From VRUE01 sp963702955 (lineage in GTDB: Bacteria > Actinomycetota > Thermoleophilia > Solirubrobacterales > 70-9), in NCBI GenBank assembly GCA_963702955.1, contig OY969774.1, positions 682,001-746,000 of the forward strand: 64,000 nucleotides of DNA, written 5' to 3'. The position numbers and the translations under genes are program-made. Shown one piece after another: positions 11,914 through 20,193 of the stretch. Below the pieces are notes generated by a model, which made no database searches, was not told the origin of the DNA, and saw only the letters and a list, made by a program, of their open reading frames with translations. Positions within the stretch are counted from its first letter, which is position 1, and every line of letters starts with the position of its first letter.

Positions 11914-12855
11914 CTAGGCGGCCGGCGTAATTCGCTCGCTCGCGACCTCGACGAAGTCGAGCCACTCGAGGTACTCCTCGGCACGGCCGTGCAGCGCGTC
12001 CTGGAACTTCGCCTGGATCACGCGGGTGATCTCGCCCGGCTCGCCCAGCGGGTGGTCGTCGACCTCGCGCACCGGCACCAGCTCGGCGGCGGTGCCGGTG
12101 AGGAAGACCTCGTCGGCGAGGTACAGCTCGGCACGGGCGATGTCGCGCTCTTCGACCTCGTACCCGAGGTCGGTCGCGATCTGGACCACCGAGGCGCGCG
12201 TGATCCCGTCGAGGATCGCGTTGGTGTGGCCGGGGGTGATCACCACCCCGTCGCGGATCACGAAGACGTTCTCGCCGGAGCCCTCGGAGACGCAGCCGTG
12301 CTGGTCGAGCAGGATCGCCTCGTCGTAGTCGGCGGCCGTCGCCTCGGTCTTCGCCAGGACCGAGTTGAGGTACTGGCCGGTGGCCTTGGCGTGAGGGATC
12401 AGGCTGTCGCCGGAGATCGCCCGCCAGGAGGAGACCTTGACGCGGATGCCGTGCCGGGTGCCCTCCTCGCCGAGGTAGACGCCCCAGGGGAAGGCGGCGA
12501 CGATCACGTCGATCGGCGCGTCGGTCGCGTAGAGGCCGAGGTTGCCGTAGCCGCGGTAGGCGAGCGGCCGGATGTAGCAGGAGCCGAGGCCGTTGCGGCG
12601 GACCAGCTCGTTGGTCGCCTCGCGGAGCTGCTCGGCCGAGTAGGGCAGCTGGAAGTAGTAGAGCTCGGCCGACTTCTCGAGCCGGGCCAGGTGCTCGCGA
12701 TGGCGGAAGATCGCCGGGCCGCGCTCGGTCTCGTAGCAGCGGATCCCCTCGAAGACGCCGGTGCCGTAGTGCAGGCCGTGGCTGAGGACGTGCGTCTTCG
12801 CCTCGTCCCAGGGCACGAACTCGCCGTTCTGCCAGATCAGCTCCGCGGTCTCCAT
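11914..12855 (-). CDS. ilvE: Branched-chain amino acid aminotransferase
   Basis: This class IV PLP aminotransferase performs the last step of valine, leucine and isoleucine synthesis. The 313-residue protein has HGLHYGTGVFEGIRCYET near residue 26, the PLP lysine in IPHAKATGQYLNS (Lys157), and the EGSGENVFVI block (191-200). It is followed by cimA after a 69-bp gap that holds two short GC-rich inverted repeats, one of them overlapping the ilvE stop (11906-11926). It lies 38 bp after leuB on the same strand, so the run leuB-ilvE-cimA is likely co-transcribed. Confidence 0.96.
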   Translation of the reverse strand: METAELIWQNGEFVPWDEAKTHVLSHGLHYGTGVFEGIRCYETERGPAIFRHREHLARLEKSAELYYFQLPYSAEQLREATNELVRRNGLGSCYIRPLAYRGYGNLGLYATDAPIDVIVAAFPWGVYLGEEGTRHGIRVKVSSWRAISGDSLIPHAKATGQYLNSVLAKTEATAADYDEAILLDQHGCVSEGSGENVFVIRDGVVITPGHTNAILDGITRASVVQIATDLGYEVEERDIARAELYLADEVFLTGTAAELVPVREVDDHPLGEPGEITRVIQAKFQDALHGRAEEYLEWLDFVEVASERITPAA

Positions 12856-12893
12856 CGCGGAAAAGTATGCCCGATGGGAGCGCCGAGGTCGAG

Positions 12894-13967
12894 CTACAGC
12901 TCGGCCAGCACGGCGTCGGTCATCTCCGCGGTGCCCACTTCCCCCCCATGCTCCCCGCCGAGCAGGTCCGGGGTGCGGAGGCCGCGCTCCAACACCGCGT
13001 CGACCGCGGACTCGATCCGGGCGGCGTCGTCAGGCCGCTCCAGCCCGTGCCGCAGCATCATCGCGGCGCTGAGGAAGGTGGCGAGCGGGTTGGCGATCCC
13101 GCGCCCGGCGATGTCGGGGGCGGAGCCGTGGACCGGCTCGAACAGGCCTGGGTCTCCCTCGGCGCCGAGGCTGGCGGAGGGCAGCATCCCGAGCGAGCCG
13201 GTCAGCATCGCCGACTCGTCGCTGAGGATGTCGCCGAACAGGTTCTCGGTCAGGATCGTGTCGAAGTCGGCGGGGCGGGAGACGAGCTGCATCGCCGCGT
13301 TGTCGACCAGCAGGTGGTCGAGCGCGACGCCGGGGTAGTCGGCGGCGACCCGGGTCACGACCTCGCGCCAGAGGCGCGAGGTCTCGAGCACGTTGGCCTT
13401 GTCGACCGAGGTGACGCGGGGGACGCGGCCGCTGCTCTCGGCGCGCCGCCGTGCGGCCTCGAAGCCGGTGCGGGCGATCCGCTCGATCTCGGCGGCCGAG
13501 TACTCGCAAGTGTCGTGGGCGGAGTCGCCGTCGCGTCCGCTGTCGCCGAAGTAGATGCCGCCGGTCAGCTCGCGCACGACCAGCAGGTCGGTGCCGGCGA
13601 TCCGCTCCTCGCGCAGCGGGCTCGAGGAGACCAGCGCCGGGCTCGGCCGCACCGGGCGCAGGTTGGCGTAGAGGCCCATCCCCTTGCGCAGCCCGAGCAG
13701 GCCCTGCTCGGGCCGCGGCGCGTCGGGGTCGGTGGTGTCCCATTTCGGCCCGCCGACCGCGCCCAGCAGCACCGCGTCGGCGCTGCGACAGGCCTCCAGC
13801 ACCTCGTCGGTCAGGGCGGTCCCGTGCTCGTCGATCGAGCAGCCGCCCATCAGCCGCTCCTCGAACTCGAACTCCCCGATCGCCTCCAGCAACCGCCGCG
13901 CCGCAGCGACGATCTCCGGCCCGATCCCATCCCCGGGCAGCACGACTATGCGAGGGACGTCAGTCAC
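12894..13967 (-). CDS. leuB: 3-isopropylmalate dehydrogenase
   Basis: The enzyme oxidises and decarboxylates 3-isopropylmalate with NAD in leucine synthesis. The 357-residue protein shows VLPGDGIGPEIV at the N-terminus, LGAVGGPKWD, VDKANVLETSRLW, NLFGDILSDESAML (Mg and substrate aspartates) and the NAD site FEPVHGSAPDIAGRGIANP. The start is GTG. A TAGAGT hexamer (13976-13981) lies 8 bp upstream, so it is probably the first gene of the leuB-ilvE-cimA-DegT-argH-mpg run and leaderless. The other leucine genes are kilobases away. Confidence 0.96.
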   Translation of the reverse strand: MTDVPRIVVLPGDGIGPEIVAAARRLLEAIGEFEFEERLMGGCSIDEHGTALTDEVLEACRSADAVLLGAVGGPKWDTTDPDAPRPEQGLLGLRKGMGLYANLRPVRPSPALVSSSPLREERIAGTDLLVVRELTGGIYFGDSGRDGDSAHDTCEYSAAEIERIARTGFEAARRRAESSGRVPRVTSVDKANVLETSRLWREVVTRVAADYPGVALDHLLVDNAAMQLVSRPADFDTILTENLFGDILSDESAMLTGSLGMLPSASLGAEGDPGLFEPVHGSAPDIAGRGIANPLATFLSAAMMLRHGLERPDDAARIESAVDAVLERGLRTPDLLGGEHGGEVGTAEMTDAVLAEL

Positions 13968-13975
13968 GGCCGCGC

Positions 13976-13981
13976 ACTCTA
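13976..13981 (-). promoter_or_regulatory. -10 element of leuB
   Basis: On the minus strand TAGAGT lies 8 bp before the leuB GTG. No convincing -35 is visible at 16-18 bp. The spacing fits a start point at or next to the start codon. The rest of the 135-bp gap (13968-14102) shows only the -10 of the divergent ATPase gene. Confidence 0.35.
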
Positions 13982-14090
13982 TGGATCGTCAAGGGTCGCT
14001 GAGGTCAGACACCGCCAGCCGCGTCAACCGACCTTGCCAGCCAGGCTTGCTGTCATACCGCACCGATCTCTCAACATCCGTCTTACGGGA

Positions 14091-14096
14091 TAGGTT
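14091..14096 (+). promoter_or_regulatory. -10 element of the FHA-ATPase gene
   Basis: TAGGTT lies 6 bp before the GTG start at 14103, the spacing expected for a leaderless transcript. No clear -35 is seen. An AGGTGA immediately before the GTG is too close to act as a normal Shine-Dalgarno. Confidence 0.3.
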
Positions 14097-14102
14097 AGGT
14101 GA

Positions 14103-16082
14103 GTGCCCGCCTCCGCGATAAATACCGCGATTGCCCGCATACTCAGACGGGCCGAGGAGGAGGATCCGGCCACTTTAGCCGAGACCTTCGTAGACGTTAA
14201 CGCCCTTTTTGCACGTTTGTCCAGCCGAGATTCACAGGTCGTTTTCGGCAGACGCGGCACCGGCAAGACGCATGCCCTCAAATACCTCGCGGAGAACCTG
14301 CGGAGCCAGGGCGACACCATCGTGTATCTCGATCTTCGCTTACTTGGATCCAGCGGAGGGCTCTACACGGACTCGGATGTTTCCATAGCCGAAGCTGGCA
14401 CGCGCCTCCTGTTGGATGTTCTTCAAAGCACCTATGATGCGCTCCTCGATCAAGCATTCGATGGTGCAGGTGAATCGTCGGTTGACGATCTCTTCCTCAG
14501 TCGCTTGGACAAGCTCGGGGATGCCCTCGGGGAAGTTGAGATTGTCGGCCAAACCGAGGAGCGCGAATCCGCCAGCGCCCAATCGGCCAGAGACTCAGGC
14601 ATCGGGCTTGAGGCCCCACCCCTGGGTGCATATGCGCGGATTCATGAGGGACAGAGGTTGGCCGCAGAGCGCGAGGTAAGGATGCGCGGGGTGGCTCGCC
14701 ATCGCGTGCACTTCGGATCTGTCGCCTCTGCTTTTCGCAAGCTCATCCCGTCTCTACGAGGCCAACGGCTGTGGCTCATTATGGATGAGTGGAGCCACGT
14801 ATCCATGGACCTCCAACCGCTCCTCGCCGATCTCATTCGTCACTGCCTTCTTCCGATTCCCGGCGTGACGGTGAAGTTTGCTGCCATCGAGACTCGCACG
14901 GCTTTCAAGCTCGATCGCAGCGACAACAGCTACCTCGGAATTGAGCTTGGAGCAGATGTCGCAGCCGACATCGACCTTGATGAGTTCATGGTATTCACCA
15001 CAGCTGGCAATAGTGCAACCGAATTCTTCGCCAAGTTATTCCAACGCCACATACAAGCAGCTGCACAGGCGGGTGGCGACCTAGAGGTCTCTTCTCCAGA
15101 GGAGTTTGTCAACCGCGCCTTCGCCGGAGAAGGTGCTTTCCGCGAGCTCGTTCGCGCTGCCGAGGGAGTTCCGCGTGATGGAATTAATGTTTTGAGCAAG
15201 GCTGCACTCCACGCTGCGGATGCAAAAATAACCCTTCGCCACGTTCGAGATGCTGCTCGTGGTTGGTATCTAAGCGACAAGCAGGCAACTCTGCGAACCA
15301 GACCTGGAGAGCGTGACCTATTGCATTGGATCATCGATCGGGTGATCGGCGAGCGCGGGGTTCGGGGGTTTTTGCTCCGACAGGGGGCAGAAAGCCACCT
15401 TGTGGATTGGCTTTACGATGCTCGACTCATCCATCTGATTAAGAAAAGTATCGCGGCAAAGGACCAAGCTGGCGTTCGGTTCGACGCTTATGCAGTGGAC
15501 TACGGCTGCTATGTAGATCTCCTGAACACCCGGGGCGCAGGGCCTCAAGGCCTCCTGGGCGTCGATGATGATGATTTCCAGGACGTGCCCGATGATGACC
15601 TCGAGCACATTCGCGGAGCCATTCTTGATCTGGATGAGTTTGCCGAGTCCAGTGCGGTGGGGATCCTTCGGCGTGAGCCGCCTCAGGTAATGCTGCGAGG
15701 ACATGCGAAGGAGGGTTCAATGGTCATCGAGTCTCCGCTTGAGCTGCGAAGAGAGAAGCCGTCCTCCGAATGGTGTGTGCTTGTAGAAGTCGGAAATGGA
15801 ATCGTGGTCGTGCCACTGAGTAGTCGACCCCTACGAGTGGGAAGTTCAAGCAACGACCATGTGCGTATTCGGGCCAATTCTGTCGTACCCCGACATGCTG
15901 TGCTCGAGTTGGTCGATGGGGAGCCAGTTGTGACCGCCGATAAGGGAGCTGTCTACGTGAACGAGTTGAAAGTCTCAACGAAGAAGGTTCGTCACCGAGA
16001 TTCCGTGTCCCTCGGTACAACTGATCTTCTTGTCTATTCTCTTAGAGAAGAGCCAGCCACCGGCTCCGCGGAACCGCCTTGA
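14103..16082 (+). CDS. P-loop ATPase with C-terminal FHA-like domain, function unknown
   Basis: I do not recognise a characterised homologue. The 659-residue protein has a Walker A GRRGTGKTHA (49-58) and a Walker B LWLIMDEW (223-230), an ORC/AAA-like arrangement. A helical middle region includes a conserved-looking EGVPRDGINVLSKAA block. The last 100 residues look like a forkhead-associated fold (RVGSSSNDHVRIRANSVVPRHAVLEL, about 578-602 in two halves). The FHA phosphothreonine contacts look lost: the usual GR is GS, and the SRxH is VPRH, so it may not bind phosphothreonine. No membrane segment is visible. Codon use is less GC-rich than the neighbours and includes TTA leucine codons (14340-14342), suggesting transfer. 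The stop overlaps the TTG start of the HNH gene by 4 bp. Confidence 0.75.
   Translation: MPASAINTAIARILRRAEEEDPATLAETFVDVNALFARLSSRDSQVVFGRRGTGKTHALKYLAENLRSQGDTIVYLDLRLLGSSGGLYTDSDVSIAEAGTRLLLDVLQSTYDALLDQAFDGAGESSVDDLFLSRLDKLGDALGEVEIVGQTEERESASAQSARDSGIGLEAPPLGAYARIHEGQRLAAEREVRMRGVARHRVHFGSVASAFRKLIPSLRGQRLWLIMDEWSHVSMDLQPLLADLIRHCLLPIPGVTVKFAAIETRTAFKLDRSDNSYLGIELGADVAADIDLDEFMVFTTAGNSATEFFAKLFQRHIQAAAQAGGDLEVSSPEEFVNRAFAGEGAFRELVRAAEGVPRDGINVLSKAALHAADAKITLRHVRDAARGWYLSDKQATLRTRPGERDLLHWIIDRVIGERGVRGFLLRQGAESHLVDWLYDARLIHLIKKSIAAKDQAGVRFDAYAVDYGCYVDLLNTRGAGPQGLLGVDDDDFQDVPDDDLEHIRGAILDLDEFAESSAVGILRREPPQVMLRGHAKEGSMVIESPLELRREKPSSEWCVLVEVGNGIVVVPLSSRPLRVGSSSNDHVRIRANSVVPRHAVLELVDGEPVVTADKGAVYVNELKVSTKKVRHRDSVSLGTTDLLVYSLREEPATGSAEPP
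16060..16080. repeat. 21-nt inverted repeat, copy 1 (end of ATPase gene)
   Basis: This copy spans the last codons of the ATPase gene. It is the reverse complement of bases 16800-16820 except for one mismatch. Its core CGGCTCCGCGGAACCG (16061-16076) is a palindrome with one mismatch. It encodes GSAEP just before the ATPase stop. Confidence 0.65.
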
Positions 16083-17485
16083 GCCATCCGCAATTTGCGG
16101 GATTCGAGGTCGCGAGCAGCGAGGACGGTGGCAACATTCCGTCCGAGTCCAGTCGTACTATCGAACACATGTTCGTAGAGGCGGGAACCAGGGTAAGGGA
16201 CAATCGGACAGGATCCGGAGGCGAGTTCGCCTCCGCCCCGAGCGAATGGATCGAGCGCGAGATCGGCGAGCTGGCGTCCCACATCGCCGCAGCGACCTGC
16301 CGCTGGCTGGAGCTGATCGGGGAGTTCGACCGCAGGCAGGGACATGAGGCGCTTGGCTTTCACTCCTGTGGCGCCTGGGTCTCCTGGCGCTGCGGAATGG
16401 ACCCGCGCTCGGCGAGAGAGCACGTGCGGGTGGCGCGGGCGCTCGAAGATCTTCCACTCGTCCACGAGGAGTTCTCCTGCGGGCAGCTGAGCTACTCCAA
16501 GGTGAGGGCGATCACCAGGATCGCCAAGCCCGAGATCGAGGCCGAGCTGGTCGAGATGGCGCGCTTTGCCACCGCCGCCCAGCTCGACCGCCTGGTGCGG
16601 GGATACAGGCGGGCTGTCTCTTTGGAGAGCGCCGAGGCGGCCCATCGCGATCGCTTCCTGTCTTGCGAATGGGACGAGGACGGCAGCCTGCGGATCAGGG
16701 GGCGGCTGGCCCCCGAGGACGGGGCTTTGTTCTTGCAAGCGGTCGAGCATGGACGGGAGGCGATCCGCGAGCGAGAAGAGGAGCACCGAGCCACCTCCCA
16801 AGGCGGTTCCGCGGAACCGGAACCGTCGATTCGGGTCAACGACGCCGACGCGCTGATGGAAGTCGCCGAGCGCTCGCTTGGCTCCCGCTCGGACCCCAGG
16901 CCCGCCGGGGAGCGCCACCAGGTGGTCGTCCACGCCGAGGCAAAGGCGCTTGCGGGAGGTCCCGAGGAGCCCGGCTGTGCGATCGAGGACGGCCCGGCGA
17001 TCTGCGCCGAGAGCGCGCGGCGGCTTGCCTGCGATGCCTCGCTCGTCTCGGTCGGCCGCAAGTCGCGGGTGGTGCCGGCGGCGATGCGCCGGGCCCTGGA
17101 CGCTCGCGACGAAGGGCGCTGTCGCTTCCCGGGGTGTGAGAACCGTCGCTGGGTCGACGCCCACCACATCGTTCACTGGGCGCGCGGCGGGGAGACCAAG
17201 CTCGACAACTTGGTCTTGCTCTGCTCGCGCCATCACCGCCTCGTGCACGAGGGCGGGTTCGGGCTTGCCCGCGGCGCTGAGGGGGAGCTGGCGTTTCGCC
17301 GGCCCGACGGCAAGGCGCTCCCGGCCGTCCCCTCCCCCGCTCCCGGCTCCGCTCGGGAGCTGCGCCGGCGCAATCGCGAGGAGAGGCTGCCGATCGACCC
17401 TCGTTCGCTCGTCTCGCTCGGGCGCGGGGAGCGCTATGACCGCGGGCTGGCGGTGGCGGGGCTGCTGGCGCGGGCTGGGTCTTAA
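16079..17485 (+). CDS. DUF222 / HNH endonuclease-domain protein
   Basis: The protein combines an N-terminal DUF222 region (about 55-190; ELIGEFDRRQGHEALGF, SWRCGMDPRSAREHVRVARALEDLP, LSYSKVRAITRIA) with a C-terminal HNH nuclease motif RFPGCENRRWVDAHHIVHWARGG followed by LVLLCSRHHRLVHEGG. The paired Cys residues and the HH/N/H pattern match metal-dependent HNH nucleases. Proteins of this type, including the mycobacterial 13E12 repeat family, are multicopy in actinobacteria and their role is unsettled. The start is uncertain: TTG 16079 overlaps the ATPase stop (TTGA), and an in-frame ATG lies at 16169. The linker encodes GGSAEPEP over a perfect 16-bp palindrome. The 3' end overlaps the convergent methyltransferase by 4 bp. 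Confidence 0.85.
   Translation: MSHPQFAGFEVASSEDGGNIPSESSRTIEHMFVEAGTRVRDNRTGSGGEFASAPSEWIEREIGELASHIAAATCRWLELIGEFDRRQGHEALGFHSCGAWVSWRCGMDPRSAREHVRVARALEDLPLVHEEFSCGQLSYSKVRAITRIAKPEIEAELVEMARFATAAQLDRLVRGYRRAVSLESAEAAHRDRFLSCEWDEDGSLRIRGRLAPEDGALFLQAVEHGREAIREREEEHRATSQGGSAEPEPSIRVNDADALMEVAERSLGSRSDPRPAGERHQVVVHAEAKALAGGPEEPGCAIEDGPAICAESARRLACDASLVSVGRKSRVVPAAMRRALDARDEGRCRFPGCENRRWVDAHHIVHWARGGETKLDNLVLLCSRHHRLVHEGGFGLARGAEGELAFRRPDGKALPAVPSPAPGSARELRRRNREERLPIDPRSLVSLGRGERYDRGLAVAGLLARAGS
16800..16820. repeat. 21-nt inverted repeat, copy 2 (inside HNH gene)
   Basis: Bases 16804-16819, CGGTTCCGCGGAACCG, are a perfect 16-bp palindrome. Bases 16800-16820 as a whole match the reverse complement of 16060-16080 with one mismatch. 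The copy lies in the variable linker between the DUF222 and HNH parts. Confidence 0.65.
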
Positions 17486-18243
17486 GGAACGCGAGCTTCG
17501 ATGTTGAGGCGGACGTAGTCGAGCTGGAGGGGCGAAGGCTCGGCCTCGAGGACGGCGTCTACGAAGGGGGCGCGGAGGACGTCTGGGAGCTGTTCGAGCT
17601 GCTGGCCTAGGCAGACGGTGCGAAGGAACTCGGCCGGCTCGGGGGGCTCGATCGTCCAGGGCTGCAGCCAGCAGCGGGCCCGGTCGAAGCCGGCCGCGCG
17701 GAGGCGCTTCTCCGTCTCCTCGGCGCCGGCGTAGTTCCAGGGCTTTTCGAATCCCTCGAAGTGCGGCGCGAAGGGCTCGTTCGCCTGCAGCTCCACGGCG
17801 ATCCTTCGCAGGCGGTCGATGTTGCCGGCGCCGCCACACTGGGCCGCGAAGCGCCCGCCCGACTTCAGCGCCGCGCGCATCCGCTCGAACAGCAGCTCGT
17901 GGTCGTGGATCCAGTGGAAGACGGCGCTGGAGAAGACCGCGTCGACCGGCTCCGCCAGCTCGAGCGCGGTCAGGTCGCAGACCAGCGCCTCGTCCCGCGG
18001 CCGCAGGACCTCGGCGACCTTCTCGACCATCGAGGCCGAGCCGTCGACCGCGACCACGCGGCCCTCCGGCAGCCGCTCGACCAGCATCGCCGTCACCCGG
18101 CCGCTGCCGCAGCCGGCGTCGAGCATGGTCTCCGTGCCGGTCAGGGGCAGCCGGTCGAGGATCGAACGTGCCCACTCCTCGTGCGGGACCGAGACGCGAT
18201 GGTAGCTGCTCGCGTCCCAGTCGCGGGTCGCCGAGCGGGACAT
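17482..18243 (-). CDS. SAM-dependent methyltransferase, trans-aconitate methyltransferase-like
   Basis: The 253-residue protein is a class I methyltransferase. Motif I is MLDAGCGSGRVTAML (about 40-54), the acidic loop is VAVDGSASMVEK, and post-motif II is AVFSSAVFHWIHDHELLF. The FHWIHDH stretch, EKPWNYAGAEETEKRL and the C-terminal FLRTVCLGQ resemble Tam (trans-aconitate 2-methyltransferase). The start shares one base with the leuD stop (TGATG), so it should be translated with leuD as the last gene of the XRE-leuC-leuD operon. Yeast Tmt1 of this family methylates 3-isopropylmalate as well as trans-aconitate, which makes a link to the leucine intermediate plausible. That link is inference. Confidence 0.8.
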   Translation of the reverse strand: MSRSATRDWDASSYHRVSVPHEEWARSILDRLPLTGTETMLDAGCGSGRVTAMLVERLPEGRVVAVDGSASMVEKVAEVLRPRDEALVCDLTALELAEPVDAVFSSAVFHWIHDHELLFERMRAALKSGGRFAAQCGGAGNIDRLRRIAVELQANEPFAPHFEGFEKPWNYAGAEETEKRLRAAGFDRARCWLQPWTIEPPEPAEFLRTVCLGQQLEQLPDVLRAPFVDAVLEAEPSPLQLDYVRLNIEARVP

Positions 18244-18803
18244 CAGAGGACCGTCGTCGCCGGTCCGTAGCCGCTGCCGGCCCGCTCGAAGGCGTCGATC
18301 GTCGCCGCGCTCTCCAGCGTGATGCCGATGTCGTCGAGGCCGTGCAGGAGGCGGTGTTTGACGTCGGTCTCGATCTCGAACTCGAAGACGCCGCCGGCGC
18401 AGGTCAGCGTCTGGTCGTCGACGTCGATCCGCGCCTCCCCCGCCTCGGCCACGGCGCGCCAGTGCTCCTCGTCGAGGACCACCGGCAGCAGGCCGACCTT
18501 GGTGCAGTTGACGTAGAAGATGTCGGCGAAGGACGGCGCGACGACCGCCTCGAAGCCGAAGTCCTCCAGTGCCCAGGGGGCATGCTCGCGCGAGGAGCCG
18601 CAGCCGAAGTTGCGGCCAGCGAGCAGGATCGGGTTCGGCTCCAGCTCGATCTCGCCCGAGCGCAGCCAGTCGTAGAAGAGGAACTCGCCGAAGCCGGTCC
18701 GCTCGACCCGCTTGAGGAACTGCTTGGGGATGATCTGGTCGGTGTCGACGTCGGCCCTGTCCAGGACCGAGACCTTGCCCGCGATCACGTCTATCGGTCT
18801 CAT
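18243..18803 (-). CDS. leuD: 3-isopropylmalate dehydratase small subunit
   Basis: LeuD is the swivelling small subunit that pairs with LeuC to isomerise 2- to 3-isopropylmalate. The 186-residue protein has VDTDQIIPKQFLKRVERTGFG near the N-terminus and the substrate-binding loop GRNFGCGSSREHAPWAL, both diagnostic. The length is normal. It starts 2 bp after the leuC stop and ends in a one-base overlap with the methyltransferase gene. Confidence 0.97.
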   Translation of the reverse strand: MRPIDVIAGKVSVLDRADVDTDQIIPKQFLKRVERTGFGEFLFYDWLRSGEIELEPNPILLAGRNFGCGSSREHAPWALEDFGFEAVVAPSFADIFYVNCTKVGLLPVVLDEEHWRAVAEAGEARIDVDDQTLTCAGGVFEFEIETDVKHRLLHGLDDIGITLESAATIDAFERAGSGYGPATTVL

Positions 18804-18805
18804 GC

Positions 18806-20191
18806 TCAGCTCCAATCCCTGATGTCCACGAAATGCCCCTCGATCGCCGCCGCAGCGGCCATCTTCGGGCTGACCAGGTGCGTCCGGCCGCCCTTGCCCT
18901 GGCGGCCCTCGAAGTTGCGGTTCGAGGTCGAGGCGCAGCGCTCGCCCTCGATCAGGATGTCGGGGTTCATCCCCAGGCACATCGAGCAGCCCGCCTCGCG
19001 CCACTCGAAGCCGGCGGAGCGGAAGACGTCGTGCAGGCCCTCGCCCTCGGCCGCCGCCTTGACCTGCTGGGAGCCGGGGACGACCATCGCCCGCACCGAG
19101 CCGGCGACCTTGCGGCCGTCGACCATCGCCGCCGCCTCGCGCAGATCCTCGACCCGCGAGTTGGTGCAGGAGCCGATGAAGACCCGTTCCGGCGCCACCT
19201 CGGTCATCGGCGTGCCCGGCTGCAGCGCCATGTAGGCGAGCGCCCGCTCGGCCGATTCGCGGTCGGCCGGCGAGTCCATCGCCGCCGGGTCGGGGACCGA
19301 GTCGGTCACCTCGACGACCATCCCCGGGTTGGTCCCCCAGGTGACCATCGGCGAGATCGCCGCGGCGTCGATCTCGACCTCGGCGTCGAAGCTCGCGCCC
19401 TCGTCGCTCGGCAGCTCGCGCCAGCGCCCGACCGCGGCCTCGAAGTCCTCGGGGGCGGCGGCTTTGCCGCGCACCCACTCGAAGGTGGTCTCGTCGGGGG
19501 CGATCATCCCCGCCCGGCCGCCGCCCTCGATCGTCATGTTGCAGACCGTCATCCGCCCGGGCATCGAGAGCGCCTCGATCGCCGGGCCGGCGTACTCGAC
19601 CGCGTGGCCGGTCATGCCGCCGGTTCCGAGCCGGCCGATCGTCGCCAGGATCAGGTCCTTGGGGGTGACGCCGGTCCCCAGCTCGCCGCCGTAGAGGATC
19701 CGCATCGTCTTCGGCCGCTTCTGGACCATGCACTGGGTCGCCAGCACGTGCTCGACCTCGGAGGTGCCGATCCCGAACGCCAGCGCGCCGAAGGCGCCGT
19801 GGGTCGAGGTGTGGCTGTCGCCGCAGACGATCGTCATCCCCGGCTGGGTCACCCCCAGCTCGGGGCCGATCACGTGGACGATGCCCTGGCGGTCGGAGCC
19901 CAACGAGTGGATCGGGATGCCGAACTCCTCGCAGTTGCGCTCCAGCGTCTCGACCTGGACGCGCGAGAGCCGGTCGGCGATCAGCCGCGCCGCCATCGTC
20001 CCGTCGGTCGGCACGTTGTGATCGGCGGTGGCCAGCGTCTTGTCGGGCCGGCGCACCTCGCGGCCGGCCATCCTCAGCCCGTCGAAGGCCTGCGGCGAGG
20101 TGACCTCGTGGACCAGGTGCAGGTCGATGTAGATCAGCCCGTCGGAGACCTCGTGGGCGTTCCAGATCTTCTCGAACATCGTCTTCGGCAT
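18806..20191 (-). CDS. leuC: 3-isopropylmalate dehydratase large subunit
   Basis: LeuC is the aconitase-family subunit that carries the 4Fe-4S cluster. The 461-residue protein contains the cluster cysteines in FIGSCTNSRVEDL and CSMCLGMNPD, the block VCGDSHTSTHGAFGALAFGIGTSEVEHVLATQ, and the N-terminal MFEKIWNAHEV. The start at 20191 was chosen because the conserved N-terminus begins there; the frame extends further upstream only through the regulator gene. It lies 2 bp from the regulator stop and 2 bp from leuD. Confidence 0.97.
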   Translation of the reverse strand: MPKTMFEKIWNAHEVSDGLIYIDLHLVHEVTSPQAFDGLRMAGREVRRPDKTLATADHNVPTDGTMAARLIADRLSRVQVETLERNCEEFGIPIHSLGSDRQGIVHVIGPELGVTQPGMTIVCGDSHTSTHGAFGALAFGIGTSEVEHVLATQCMVQKRPKTMRILYGGELGTGVTPKDLILATIGRLGTGGMTGHAVEYAGPAIEALSMPGRMTVCNMTIEGGGRAGMIAPDETTFEWVRGKAAAPEDFEAAVGRWRELPSDEGASFDAEVEIDAAAISPMVTWGTNPGMVVEVTDSVPDPAAMDSPADRESAERALAYMALQPGTPMTEVAPERVFIGSCTNSRVEDLREAAAMVDGRKVAGSVRAMVVPGSQQVKAAAEGEGLHDVFRSAGFEWREAGCSMCLGMNPDILIEGERCASTSNRNFEGRQGKGGRTHLVSPKMAAAAAIEGHFVDIRDWS

Positions 20192-20193
20192 CG

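Noticed and set aside
11906..11926. Strong GC hairpin at the ilvE stop as a terminator
   Set aside because: The 9-bp arms overlap the stop codon but no U-run follows in the minus direction, and cimA continues on the same strand.
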